A DNA stretch of 64,000 bases from Pseudomaricurvus sp033283175 (GTDB lineage: Bacteria > Pseudomonadota > Gammaproteobacteria > Pseudomonadales > Cellvibrionaceae). The notes under the pieces were generated by a model. That model ran no database searches and was not told where the DNA came from. It was given only the letters and a program-made list of their open reading frames with translations. The stretch covers positions 1,612,001 through 1,676,000 of the forward strand of contig JAWMQM010000001.1 of NCBI GenBank assembly GCA_033283175.1. Reading direction: 5' to 3'. The translations under genes were made by a program, and so were the position numbers. Positions 18,000 through 27,030 of this stretch are shown here, piece after piece. Positions within the stretch are counted from its first letter, which is position 1; the number at the start of each line of letters is the position of its first letter.

Positions 18000-19538
18000 A
18001 TGTCCAACACCCTGCCTGCAGATCACTCCCTGCCTTACAGCGATTGCCTGCCCGCCGACCTGTTCCTTGCCGAGCAGGTGCGCGCCATGGATCGCTGTGC
18101 CATCGACGAGCATGGTATTGCCGGTATTCATCTGATGAAGCGGGCTGGCCGGGCGGCCTTCGATGCGCTGTTGACCCACTGGCCCGACCCGGATGAGATT
18201 ACCGTCCTCTGTGGTGCCGGTAATAATGCCGGCGATGGCTATGTGGTGGCGGCGCTGGCGTCGCAGCGTCGCATCCCGGTAACCGTGGCCTGGGTGTCGG
18301 ACCCGGAGAAACTGACCGGGGACGCCAGGCTGGCCTACGAGTATGCGCGCCGCGAAGGCGTCATCATGCTGCCGCTGGAAGAGATGGTGTGCCCTCACGG
18401 CGTGGTGGTGGATGCCCTGCTGGGCACCGGTTCCCGCGGTGAGATGCGACCGGAGTACGTCACCGCCATTGAGCGGGTGACCGCCTGTGGCCTGCCAGTG
18501 CTGTCGCTGGACCTGCCGTCCGGCCTCTGTCCTGATACCGGTCGCCAGCTGGGCTCGGCGGTGCACGCCGATGTCACCGTTACCTTTATTGGTGTCAAGC
18601 GTGGCCTGCTTACCGGTCGCGGGCCGGCGCTCACCGGAAAACTCTACTACGCCGACCTGGGTGTGCCAGCGGCGGTGCTGGAGAGCCAGGGTGTCAGTGC
18701 AGAGCGGTTGTCGCTGCCGCAGCTGTTGCAGTGCCTGCCGCAGCGTGACGGCGATGCCCATAAGGGCAACTTTGGTCACGTCATGGTGGTGGGCGGCGAC
18801 ACCGGTTTGGGCGGTGCGGCGGCCATGGCCGGTGAGGCGGCGGCGCGTATGGGCGCCGGGCTCACCAGCGTGGCTACCCGTCCCGAGTATGTGCCTGCCA
18901 TTGTGGCGCGGCGTCCGGAATTGATGGTGCTGGGGGTGAGCTCAGGGCAGGAGCTGGCTGCGCAGCTGGCACGCGCGACGGTACTGGTGCTGGGGCCGGG
19001 GCTGGGTCAGTCCAGCTGGTCCGAGCAGATGCTGCAGCAGGCGGCGGCCAGTGGCCTGCCGGTGGTGCTGGATGCCGATGGCCTCAACCTGCTGGCCGAG
19101 GGTCGGGTGCTGCCGCAACAGCGTCGTGACAACTGGATTCTCACGCCCCATCCGGGTGAGGCAGCGCGCCTGTTGCACACCAGCGCCGAAGCGGTGCAGC
19201 AGGATCGTTTCGCCGCTGCACGCCAGTTGCAGGAGACCTTCGGCGGCACAGTGTTGCTGAAAGGCGCCGGCACCATTATCTGTGCCCCGGACGGCAGCCT
19301 CAGTGTGGCCAATGTGGGCAATCCGGGCATGGCGTCCGGCGGCATGGGTGATGTGCTCAGTGGTGTTATCGGCGGTTTGCTGGCGCAGGGGCTGGAGCCC
19401 TGCACAGCCACCAAACTGGCGGTCTGCCTGCATGGCACTGCTGCCGATCTGGCGGTGGCAGAAGAGGGCCAGCGCGGACTGTTGGCCGCAGACCTGATGC
19501 CCTACCTGCGCCACCTGCTGAACAGCGAGATGCTTTGA
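18000..19538 (+). CDS. nnr: Bifunctional NAD(P)H-hydrate epimerase / ADP-dependent NAD(P)HX dehydratase
   Basis: 512 residues from ATG 18000. Repairs hydrated NADH/NADPH: the N-terminal YjeF_N domain (about 1-225) interconverts R and S forms, and the C-terminal kinase-like domain (about 240-510) dehydrates the S form. Visible are VLCGAGNNAGDGYVVA in the epimerase, KGNFGHVMVVGGDTGLGGAA at the domain junction, and NPGMASGGMGDVLSGVIGG in the dehydratase. Its stop TGA shares an A with the tsaE ATG, so the two are translationally coupled. Confidence 0.95.
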   Translation: MSNTLPADHSLPYSDCLPADLFLAEQVRAMDRCAIDEHGIAGIHLMKRAGRAAFDALLTHWPDPDEITVLCGAGNNAGDGYVVAALASQRRIPVTVAWVSDPEKLTGDARLAYEYARREGVIMLPLEEMVCPHGVVVDALLGTGSRGEMRPEYVTAIERVTACGLPVLSLDLPSGLCPDTGRQLGSAVHADVTVTFIGVKRGLLTGRGPALTGKLYYADLGVPAAVLESQGVSAERLSLPQLLQCLPQRDGDAHKGNFGHVMVVGGDTGLGGAAAMAGEAAARMGAGLTSVATRPEYVPAIVARRPELMVLGVSSGQELAAQLARATVLVLGPGLGQSSWSEQMLQQAAASGLPVVLDADGLNLLAEGRVLPQQRRDNWILTPHPGEAARLLHTSAEAVQQDRFAAARQLQETFGGTVLLKGAGTIICAPDGSLSVANVGNPGMASGGMGDVLSGVIGGLLAQGLEPCTATKLAVCLHGTAADLAVAEEGQRGLLAADLMPYLRHLLNSEML

Positions 19539-20041
19539 TGATCGAGGGGCCGGATTGTTTACAGCTCTATCTGGCGGACGAGGCGGCGACGGTGGCTGCC
19601 GGCCGCCAGCTGGGTGGCTGCCTGCAGGGTGGTATGGTGATCTATCTGCAGGGCGACCTCGGCGCCGGCAAGACTACCACCAGCCGCGGTATTCTCTCCG
19701 CCTTTGGTCATTCAGGCGCAGTTAAGTCCCCCACCTATACCCTGGTGGAACCTTATGAATTTGCGGGCTTGACCCTCTACCACTTCGACCTCTATCGTCT
19801 GGGAGATGCGGAAGAGCTGGAGTACATGGGCATCCGCGACTACTTCACTGCCGATTCTGTCTGTCTGGTGGAGTGGCCCTCGCGGGGAACCGGAGTGTTG
19901 CCGGCGCCGGACCTGCAGCTGACCCTGACCACGGCGGCGCCGGGACGGCAGCTGCAGCTGGACGCGGGTACTGACGCAGGACGGGCAGCGCTGGCACAGT
20001 TTCGCCGGCAATACGCAGGCACTGCGCCTGCCAACCACTGA
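19538..20041 (+). CDS. tsaE: tRNA threonylcarbamoyladenosine biosynthesis ATPase TsaE
   Basis: 167 residues. Partner ATPase of TsaB-TsaD in making t6A37 on ANN-decoding tRNAs. Walker A is GDLGAGKTTTSRGIL near residue 45. The conserved switch VKSPTYTLVEPYEF and the LYHFDLYRL block follow. The ATG at 19538 overlaps the nnr stop codon by one base. Only 8 bases separate it from amiC. Confidence 0.95.
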   Translation: MIEGPDCLQLYLADEAATVAAGRQLGGCLQGGMVIYLQGDLGAGKTTTSRGILSAFGHSGAVKSPTYTLVEPYEFAGLTLYHFDLYRLGDAEELEYMGIRDYFTADSVCLVEWPSRGTGVLPAPDLQLTLTTAAPGRQLQLDAGTDAGRAALAQFRRQYAGTAPANH

Positions 20042-20049
20042 TTACGAGA

Positions 20050-21426
20050 GTGCACCTGAACATTATGTCGCAGCGGAGACAGGCAATAATCGCGATGGCA
20101 GCCGGCCTGTGGCTGTTGCTGGCCGCGCCACTGTCGCTGGCCGATGCGGTGGTGGACAGTGTGCGCCTGTGGCGGGCTCCGGACAGCACCCGGCTGGTGT
20201 TTGACCTCAGTGGTGAGGTGGAACATAAACTGTTTCCCCTCAGCAACCCCGACCGCCTGGTGATCGATCTCAAACAGGCCAGCCTCAGTACCTCCCTGTC
20301 GCAACTGGAACTGGACGGTACACCTATCCGCAGCGTGCGATCGGCGGTGCGTAACGGCAGGGACCTGCGCGTGGTGCTGGACCTCAGTGGTGCCATCCGG
20401 CCGAAAAGTTTTTTCCTGCGCAAGCACGCCGATAAAAGTGACCGTTTGGTGGTTGACCTCTTTGATCGCGCTGCGGAAGTGGAAAAAACCGTGCAACAGG
20501 CGGTGCAGCAGCAGAGTGGCCAGCGCGATATTGTGATTGCCATTGACGCGGGCCATGGCGGCGAGGATCCGGGGGCACTGGGCCCGAAGATCGGCGGCAG
20601 CCGACTGCGGGAGAAAGATGTGGTGCTGGCCATCAGTAAAGAGCTGGCTGCCATGATCAACGCGGAAAAAGGCTACCGTGCGGAGCTGGTGCGTACCGGT
20701 GATTACTATATTCCCCTCAGCAAGCGCCGCGACGCCGCCCGTGAAAAGCGCGCCGACCTGTTTGTTTCGGTGCATGCCGATGCCTTTACCAACAGTAAGG
20801 CGCGCGGTGCATCCGTATTCGCGCTGTCGCTGCGCGGAGCTACTTCCGAGACCGCACGCTTCCTGGCCCAGAGCGAAAACGAGGCTGACCTTATCGGTGG
20901 TGCCGGCAGCCTGAGCCTGGATGACAAGGACGAACTGCTGCGCGGTGTGCTGGTGGAGCTCTCCATGAACAAACAGCTGGAACACAGTCTGCTGGCGGGT
21001 GACCGGGTACTGAAATCCATGGACTCGGTGGCCAAGCTGCACAAAAGCAACGTGGAGCAGGCGGGCTTTGCGGTGCTGAAGTCACCGGATGTGCCCAGCA
21101 TCCTGGTGGAGACCGGGTTTATCTCCAACCCGGATGAAGCCAAAAAGCTCAACAGCAGCTACTACCGCAAGCAGATGGCGAAATCCATTTTCACCGGTAT
21201 CCGGCAGCACTTTGAGGCGTTGCCACCGGCCGGTACCTATGTCGCCGCCCGTAAACAGGGGGGGGTAAAAGTGGCGGGCGAAGTTGAACACGTAATCACC
21301 CCGGGTGACACGCTCAGTGGCATTGCCCGTCGTTACGATGTCAGTGTGGCTGACATCCAGAAGGCCAATCGCATGAACAACAGTGTGATTCGTGTCGGTC
21401 AGAAATTGAAGATTCCGGCTTCCTGA
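20050..21426 (+). CDS. amiC: N-acetylmuramoyl-L-alanine amidase (AMIN, amidase_3, LysM)
   Basis: 458 residues from GTG 20050; ATG 20065 is an alternative. A Sec-type signal ends near PLSLA|DA. Next are an AMIN domain (about 35-130) that targets septal peptidoglycan or the outer membrane, the zinc amidase_3 domain with IDAGHGGEDPGA and VSVHADAF, and a C-terminal LysM domain (about 413-457) starting ITPGDTLSGIARRYDVS. It splits daughter-cell peptidoglycan in the periplasm. AmiB versus AmiC naming is uncertain. A G8 run (21258-21265) lies between the catalytic and LysM parts. Confidence 0.93.
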   Translation: MHLNIMSQRRQAIIAMAAGLWLLLAAPLSLADAVVDSVRLWRAPDSTRLVFDLSGEVEHKLFPLSNPDRLVIDLKQASLSTSLSQLELDGTPIRSVRSAVRNGRDLRVVLDLSGAIRPKSFFLRKHADKSDRLVVDLFDRAAEVEKTVQQAVQQQSGQRDIVIAIDAGHGGEDPGALGPKIGGSRLREKDVVLAISKELAAMINAEKGYRAELVRTGDYYIPLSKRRDAAREKRADLFVSVHADAFTNSKARGASVFALSLRGATSETARFLAQSENEADLIGGAGSLSLDDKDELLRGVLVELSMNKQLEHSLLAGDRVLKSMDSVAKLHKSNVEQAGFAVLKSPDVPSILVETGFISNPDEAKKLNSSYYRKQMAKSIFTGIRQHFEALPPAGTYVAARKQGGVKVAGEVEHVITPGDTLSGIARRYDVSVADIQKANRMNNSVIRVGQKLKIPAS

Positions 21427-21493
21427 TGCCGCCGTGGTGCCGGCAGCGGCGCCGCACCTCCGAACCAGACCCAACCGTTTAATGGAAAGATTG

Positions 21494-23341
21494 ATGGCAA
21501 AAATTCAGTTGCTCAGCCCCCGTTTGGCCAACCAGATCGCCGCGGGTGAAGTGGTGGAGCGCCCGGCGTCGGTGATCAAGGAGGTGCTGGAGAACAGCCT
21601 GGATGCGGGGGCCACCCGACTGGATGTGGATGTGGAACAGGGTGGTATCAAGCTGATGCGGGTGCGCGATAATGGCGGTGGCATCGACAGGGACGACCTG
21701 CCGCTGGCGTTGAGTCGTCACGCCACCAGCAAGATCTATCATCTCGATGACCTGGAGGCGGTGGGCACCCTCGGTTTCCGCGGCGAGGCACTGGCCAGTA
21801 TCAGCTCCGTGTCGCGGCTGACGCTCACCAGCAACACCGAAGAGAGTAGTAATGGCTGGTGCGCCCGCACCGAAGGGCGGGACATGGAGGCGGAGCTGAT
21901 GCCGGCGGCGCATCCCAGAGGCACCACGGTTGAGGTGCGTGACCTGTTTTTCAATACCCCGGCGCGGCGTAAATTCCTGCGTACCGAGAAGACCGAGTAC
22001 AACCGTATCGAAGAGGTGGTACGGCGCCTGGCGCTGTCGCGTTTTGACGTCACCTTTAACCTGCGCCACAACGGCCGCGCCATTCACAACTGGCGTGCGG
22101 CGCAGACGCAGGCGGAGCAGGAGCGGCGGGTGGCGCAGGTGTGCGGTCCCAGCTTTATGGAGAACGCCCTGCATCTTGATATCGAGCGCTCCGGCTTGCG
22201 ACTATGGGGCTGGGTGGCACTGCCGGCCTTCTCCCGCAGTCAGGCAGACCTGCAGCACTTCTTCGTCAATGGCCGCTCCATTCGCGACAAACTGGTGAGC
22301 CACGCCGTGCGCCAGGCCTATCAGGACGTGCTGTTCCACGGTCGTCATCCCGCCTTTGTGCTCTACCTGGAGCTGGATCCCGCCAGTGTGGATGTCAACG
22401 TGCACCCCACCAAGCACGAAGTGCGCTTTCGCGACGGCCGCATGGTGCACGACTTCCTGTTCCGCAGTCTGCACCAGGCGCTGGCGGATGTGCGACCACA
22501 GGACCGGCTGCCGGGCAGTGAGCCGGCGCAACTGCTGTCACAGCCACAGACCGAAGTCAGTGGTGGTGTCGGTACCGGTGAGTTTCAGGGGCAGGAGGCG
22601 ATGCGCTTCCAGCCCCAGGTCGGCAGCCGCCCCATGGGCTATGGCGGTGGCAGCGGTACGGCACCGTCAATGGATGGCTACCGCTCGCTCTACAGTGTCT
22701 CCGAGCCTGCACTCGGTGGGCCTCTGCCCACGGAGCAGCCGCAGGATAATGAGGACATTCCACCACTGGGTTACGCCATCGCGCAGCTGAAAGGGATTTA
22801 TATCCTGGCGGAAAACGCCCAAGGCCTGATCCTGGTGGATATGCACGCGGCCCACGAGCGCATCACCTATGAGCGCCTCAAGCAGGCCACCGACAGCCAG
22901 CAGCTGCAGACCCAGCCGCTGCTGGTGCCGGAAACCATGGCGGTAAGTCAGAAAGAAGCGGATTACGCCGAGGAGAATCGGGCCCTGTTCCAGCAGCTCG
23001 GTTTTGACCTGCAGCGGGCGGGGCCGGAGAGCCTGATCATTCGCCAGATCCCGGTGCTGTTGAATCGCGCCAATGTAGAACAGCTGGTGCGCGACGTGCT
23101 TGCTGACCTCATGCAGCACGGCAGTACCCGGCGCTTGCAGGAGCACATGAACACCATTCTGGCGACCATGGCCTGTCACGGCTCGGTGCGTGCCAACCGG
23201 CGTCTGTCGATTGCGGAGATGAACGCGCTGTTGCGGGATATGGAAGCCACCGAGCGCAGTGGCCAGTGCAACCACGGCCGCCCCACCTGGACCCTGATGA
23301 GCATGACCGAGCTGGATAAACTGTTCCTGCGCGGACAGTAG
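21494..23341 (+). CDS. mutL: DNA mismatch repair protein MutL
   Basis: 615 residues from ATG 21494, behind GGAAAG at good spacing; in-frame starts lie upstream at 21434 and 21482. The GHKL ATPase motifs are ENSLDAGA (33-40), DNGGGI and GFRGEAL. The C-terminal dimer domain has DMHA-AH-E-RITY-E (449-460), close to the endonuclease motif DQHA(X)2E(X)4E but with Met for Gln, and CNHGRP (592-597), the late metal-site motif. This suggests a MutH-independent nicking MutL. Its stop is 4 bases from the convergent GGDEF-EAL gene. Confidence 0.96.
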   Translation: MAKIQLLSPRLANQIAAGEVVERPASVIKEVLENSLDAGATRLDVDVEQGGIKLMRVRDNGGGIDRDDLPLALSRHATSKIYHLDDLEAVGTLGFRGEALASISSVSRLTLTSNTEESSNGWCARTEGRDMEAELMPAAHPRGTTVEVRDLFFNTPARRKFLRTEKTEYNRIEEVVRRLALSRFDVTFNLRHNGRAIHNWRAAQTQAEQERRVAQVCGPSFMENALHLDIERSGLRLWGWVALPAFSRSQADLQHFFVNGRSIRDKLVSHAVRQAYQDVLFHGRHPAFVLYLELDPASVDVNVHPTKHEVRFRDGRMVHDFLFRSLHQALADVRPQDRLPGSEPAQLLSQPQTEVSGGVGTGEFQGQEAMRFQPQVGSRPMGYGGGSGTAPSMDGYRSLYSVSEPALGGPLPTEQPQDNEDIPPLGYAIAQLKGIYILAENAQGLILVDMHAAHERITYERLKQATDSQQLQTQPLLVPETMAVSQKEADYAEENRALFQQLGFDLQRAGPESLIIRQIPVLLNRANVEQLVRDVLADLMQHGSTRRLQEHMNTILATMACHGSVRANRRLSIAEMNALLRDMEATERSGQCNHGRPTWTLMSMTELDKLFLRGQ

Positions 23342-23345
23342 CCCG

Positions 23346-25772
23346 CTAGCTTTTTACGCCGGCCAGAGGCGGCGGCCGGCATCCCTTCTGCCATAACTCC
23401 AGCGCGGCCTCGGCATCCACGGGTTTGGAGTAGAGAAAGCCCTGGCCAAAGTCGCAGGCATTGTGGGCCAGAATGTTCTGGTGCGCCAGTGTCTCCACTC
23501 CTTCTGCCACCACCTTCAATCCCAGCTTGTGCGCCATGGCGATAATGGCGCTGACAATCTCGCGGTCGTCGTTATCGCTGGTGATGTCCTGAATAAACGA
23601 ACGGTCAATTTTCAGTACGTTGACCGGCAGCGATTTCAGGTAGCTGAGTGACGAGTGCCCGGTGCCAAAGTCGTCAATGGCGACGGAAACCCCCAGCGCC
23701 TGCAGTCTGCTGAGCTGTTTGCGGGTCAGCTCCACATCCGCCATCAGCATCGTCTCCGTCACCTCCAGCTCTATGCTGTGAGGCGGGATCTGGTGGCGTT
23801 CCAGTGAGGCGGAAACCTGCTCTACCAGGTCGGTATCCTGCAACTGGCTGGGAGAGAGATTGATGGCTGTGCATGTCACCTCTTGTCCGAGACTGTGCCA
23901 GTGGGCGATCTGCCGGCACACTTCATCGATGACCCAACTTCCCAGTGGCACAATCAGTCCGGTCTCTTCGAGCACACTGATAAACATATCCGGGTAGAGC
24001 AGCCCGCGCTCCGGGTGTTGCCAGCGTATCAGCGCCTCGAAGCCAAACACGCGGCCGTTCTCCAGCTCGATCTGTGGCTGGTAGTGGAGGATAAATTCAC
24101 GGGCGCGAATGGCGCGGCGCAGCTCCGACTCAAACGCGACCCGGTGTACCGCTTCGTCGGTCATGTAGGATTCGAACTGCATGTAGTTGTTGCGCCCCTG
24201 GGCCTTGGCCTTGTACATGGCAATTTCGGCGTTGCGCAGCAGCTCCTCGCTGCTGCTGCCGTCGGCGGGAGCCGAAACAATGCCGATACTGGCGGAGACG
24301 ATGACATCGGCGTGGCCAAGTTTGATGGGGGTGCTGACGGCTCGCAGTATGTTCTGCGCCACACCAAAGCGATCCTGCGGATAGGTCATGGAGGTGAGAA
24401 TGATGCAAAACTCGTCGCCGCCAAGACGGGCGATGGTATCGGTGGTGCGTACGCACGAACGCAGCCGTTGTGATACCACTTTCAGCAGTTCATCTCCGGC
24501 GGAGTGACCCAGTGAGTCATTGATGCGCTTGAAGTTGTCGAGATCAATAAACAGGAGTGAAAAGAAGCTGTTGTCTGCCGCGCTGACTTTCAGGGCGGCA
24601 TTGATCTGCTCGATCAGTACCGGGCGGTTATTGAGCTGGGTCAGGGTGTCAAAGGTGGCGAGGGTGTGCAGTCGGTTGCTGCGCTGGATCAGCTCGTCGC
24701 TCATGGCGGTCAGCTGTTCACAGACATTCTCCTCAATGGTGTTGAGTTGGTCGATCTCATCGGTAAGCCAATGATTGGAGCGGTTCTCCCGCAGGCGCTC
24801 CAGGGCGGTGCGGAAATTGCCGCTGGTGAGCATCGGCACTATCTCGGCCAGCCGGTTGAGGCGGTGGATAGGCTGCCAGATGAACAGCAGTAACAGCAGG
24901 CAGGAGAACAGTATCCCGGCCACCGCCGCCACCATGTGCGAGGCGCTGGATGCGCGCATGATAGAGGCGCTGGAAGAGGTGTCGGCAATGATCACGAAAT
25001 AGCCGGGGCTGCGGCTCTCTTCAATGGAGACGATGTCGATATCGTAGGTGCGCCCCTGGAAGGTAATGCTGTTGCTCTGGTTGAGGGCGCTGTGCATCCC
25101 CACCCGTTCCGTCAGCGCTTGCAGGATGGGCACTGCACTGCCGGGGGAGGTCATGATCTTGATATCCTGCTGCCACCCCGGTAACTGTTCTACCGCCGAC
25201 CCGTTGTTGCTGGTGCTCGGTAGCATGATGCCGATATAGGTGTCGGATATGCGGGCGAAGTCGATAAGCATATCTGCCATGGTGATCTCCAGCTGCAGGT
25301 ACTGCGGCTGTTTGTCGGCGGTCAGAATGGGCGCGATGATGACCTGGCGGCAGGAGCGTTCACAGACAATGCCCCAGTGGGGCGTCGGGTTGATGTCGGA
25401 GGATTGTGGCAGCGGGGCCTGCACCTTGCTGGTCTGCCAGAGTACCTTGCCGCTGTGGTCGTAAATCGCAGCATCTTCAATGCCCCAGTTCAGCTGCAGT
25501 GTGGGCCAGTTGGAGAGCAGCAATTGTTGCAGGGAGAGTTGTGGGTCGTTGCTGCCCAGCGCCGGCATCAGATCGATCAGCTGCAGATAGTGGTGGTAGG
25601 ACTGAATCAACAGCCCCTCCAGCTCCTTGTTAATGGAGGCAAAGTTCTGCTGCTGTTGCTGCTGTGCCAGGCTCTGCATCTGTCGCTGGTTGAGAAATAA
25701 TAACAGGCTGCAGAGCCCGATCAGAATCGCGGCTATCAGGCCAATGGCTTTCCATCTCAGGCTGACGAACAC
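23346..25772 (-). CDS. Membrane GGDEF-EAL c-di-GMP cyclase/phosphodiesterase with periplasmic sensor
   Basis: 808 residues from a GTG. TM1 is about 9-28, then a periplasmic region of about 250 residues with a C137/C141 pair (CERSC), TM2 about 281-299, a HAMP-like linker, GGDEF and EAL. Both catalytic domains look intact: GGDEF at 451-455 with an inhibitory-site RTTD at 442-445; EAL at 579-581 in FEALIRW, DDFGTGHSSL from 700, AEGVE at 756-760. So it may make and break c-di-GMP under periplasmic control. It is the last gene of a minus-strand trio, 10 bases after the barrel gene. The sensed signal is unknown. Confidence 0.93.
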   Translation of the reverse strand: MFVSLRWKAIGLIAAILIGLCSLLLFLNQRQMQSLAQQQQQQNFASINKELEGLLIQSYHHYLQLIDLMPALGSNDPQLSLQQLLLSNWPTLQLNWGIEDAAIYDHSGKVLWQTSKVQAPLPQSSDINPTPHWGIVCERSCRQVIIAPILTADKQPQYLQLEITMADMLIDFARISDTYIGIMLPSTSNNGSAVEQLPGWQQDIKIMTSPGSAVPILQALTERVGMHSALNQSNSITFQGRTYDIDIVSIEESRSPGYFVIIADTSSSASIMRASSASHMVAAVAGILFSCLLLLLFIWQPIHRLNRLAEIVPMLTSGNFRTALERLRENRSNHWLTDEIDQLNTIEENVCEQLTAMSDELIQRSNRLHTLATFDTLTQLNNRPVLIEQINAALKVSAADNSFFSLLFIDLDNFKRINDSLGHSAGDELLKVVSQRLRSCVRTTDTIARLGGDEFCIILTSMTYPQDRFGVAQNILRAVSTPIKLGHADVIVSASIGIVSAPADGSSSEELLRNAEIAMYKAKAQGRNNYMQFESYMTDEAVHRVAFESELRRAIRAREFILHYQPQIELENGRVFGFEALIRWQHPERGLLYPDMFISVLEETGLIVPLGSWVIDEVCRQIAHWHSLGQEVTCTAINLSPSQLQDTDLVEQVSASLERHQIPPHSIELEVTETMLMADVELTRKQLSRLQALGVSVAIDDFGTGHSSLSYLKSLPVNVLKIDRSFIQDITSDNDDREIVSAIIAMAHKLGLKVVAEGVETLAHQNILAHNACDFGQGFLYSKPVDAEAALELWQKGCRPPPLAGVKS

Positions 25773-25782
25773 GGCAATTGCC

Positions 25783-27030
25783 TCAGAACTGGTAGTGGAT
25801 TTGGGCTGCTACCATGGACCAATCCTTTTCGGTATCCGGCAGCCAGTTCTCGTTCCAGGAGAGCCACGCGGTACCGGTAACCTCGTGCAGTTCCAGCGCC
25901 AGGTGCCAATTCTTGTTGGGGCTGTAGGAGACACCGAAAGTAGAGTCGTAGGCGTAACGGTTATGGGCCGGCCGTCCGGTGGTGGTGGCGAACTGACTGC
26001 CGTCCTTGTCGTCCTTGTCGGCGTAGAAGATGTCCCGTCGGGCGTAGACACGCACACCGTTGGGCCAGCGATAGGCAATGGCGCCGTAGAGGCCGCGGGT
26101 GGGCTGGTCCTGGCGTCCCCGGGGTGAGGAGTCGTAGCGGTCGTAGGTCAGGTTCTGGAGCTCAGCGGTGAACTGCCAGCGCTCCAGGTTGGCGTCCAGT
26201 GAAAACAGGTGAATATAAGTGGTGGTGTGGCCGGGGTAGCCGTTCAGCGGTACAAGCTGCGTCACACCGGGACCGACGGTAATCTGGCGGGTACCGGGAT
26301 CCGGCTCAAACTCGGTATAGATTTCGGTGTAGGTGTAGCCGAGCTTCAGCCGTGAACCGAAGGACTCCGTGGTAATGCGGGCGATGGTGATATCTTCGTT
26401 GACCAGCTCGCCCTTGAGGCCGGCGGGGATAAAGAATTCGTTTTCCGCCTCCTCTGTAATGATCGGCTTGCCGGTAAGCAGGTCCAGTTGCAGCAGGTGG
26501 TCACCCAGATACCAGTGGCCATAGAGCGAGATTGAGTCGGAGCTGTGGAATACGTCCCGGAAGGGATCAATGTAGATGGATTCCGGCAGCAGGATGGAGG
26601 GCCGGTAGGCGGCGATATCCCGTGTCTCGCTGTAGAGCCCGTAGGGGTTTTTCACCCGTCCGGCACGCAGGCCCCACTGGGTATCCATGCTCTCGAAGAG
26701 GTTGAGGTCGGCAAAAGCGTAGTCGGTATAGATACCATCCGGTGAGGTTTTACCCGCGCGCCGGTACAGCGCCTGCCCGGAGACGGTCAGTTTCGGGTGC
26801 AGGCGCCAGTTGAGGCCCAGCGCGGCGCTGCTGAACTCCCAGCTGGTGTTTTCACTGTCGCCGAAGAAGCTGTTATCGGATGTCTTTATGACCCCCTGAC
26901 TCAGGAAGCCATGCCACTGGGGGCCGGACTCCGCCAGCAGCTGCGGGCTCAGCAGGCAGCAGAGCAGGGCCAGCGCGCGCCGGACGAGCTGCTCGCTAGA
27001 GCGTAATGTCGACAATAATAAGAGACTCAT
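25783..27030 (-). CDS. Putative outer-membrane beta-barrel (porin-like) protein
   Basis: 415 residues. The N-terminal signal peptide probably ends LLSPQLLA|ES. The rest alternates polar and hydrophobic residues in many aromatic-rich strands (YGHWYLGDHLLQLDLLTG, LGYTYTEIYTEF) and ends in IHYQF, with the C-terminal aromatic typical of barrels inserted by BAM. I do not recognise a named porin family. It overlaps the upstream PstS-like gene by 35 bases and is followed 10 bases later by the GGDEF-EAL gene, so the three are one operon. A role in passing or sensing a solute is inferred only from this context. Confidence 0.75.
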   Translation of the reverse strand: MSLLLLSTLRSSEQLVRRALALLCCLLSPQLLAESGPQWHGFLSQGVIKTSDNSFFGDSENTSWEFSSAALGLNWRLHPKLTVSGQALYRRAGKTSPDGIYTDYAFADLNLFESMDTQWGLRAGRVKNPYGLYSETRDIAAYRPSILLPESIYIDPFRDVFHSSDSISLYGHWYLGDHLLQLDLLTGKPIITEEAENEFFIPAGLKGELVNEDITIARITTESFGSRLKLGYTYTEIYTEFEPDPGTRQITVGPGVTQLVPLNGYPGHTTTYIHLFSLDANLERWQFTAELQNLTYDRYDSSPRGRQDQPTRGLYGAIAYRWPNGVRVYARRDIFYADKDDKDGSQFATTTGRPAHNRYAYDSTFGVSYSPNKNWHLALELHEVTGTAWLSWNENWLPDTEKDWSMVAAQIHYQF

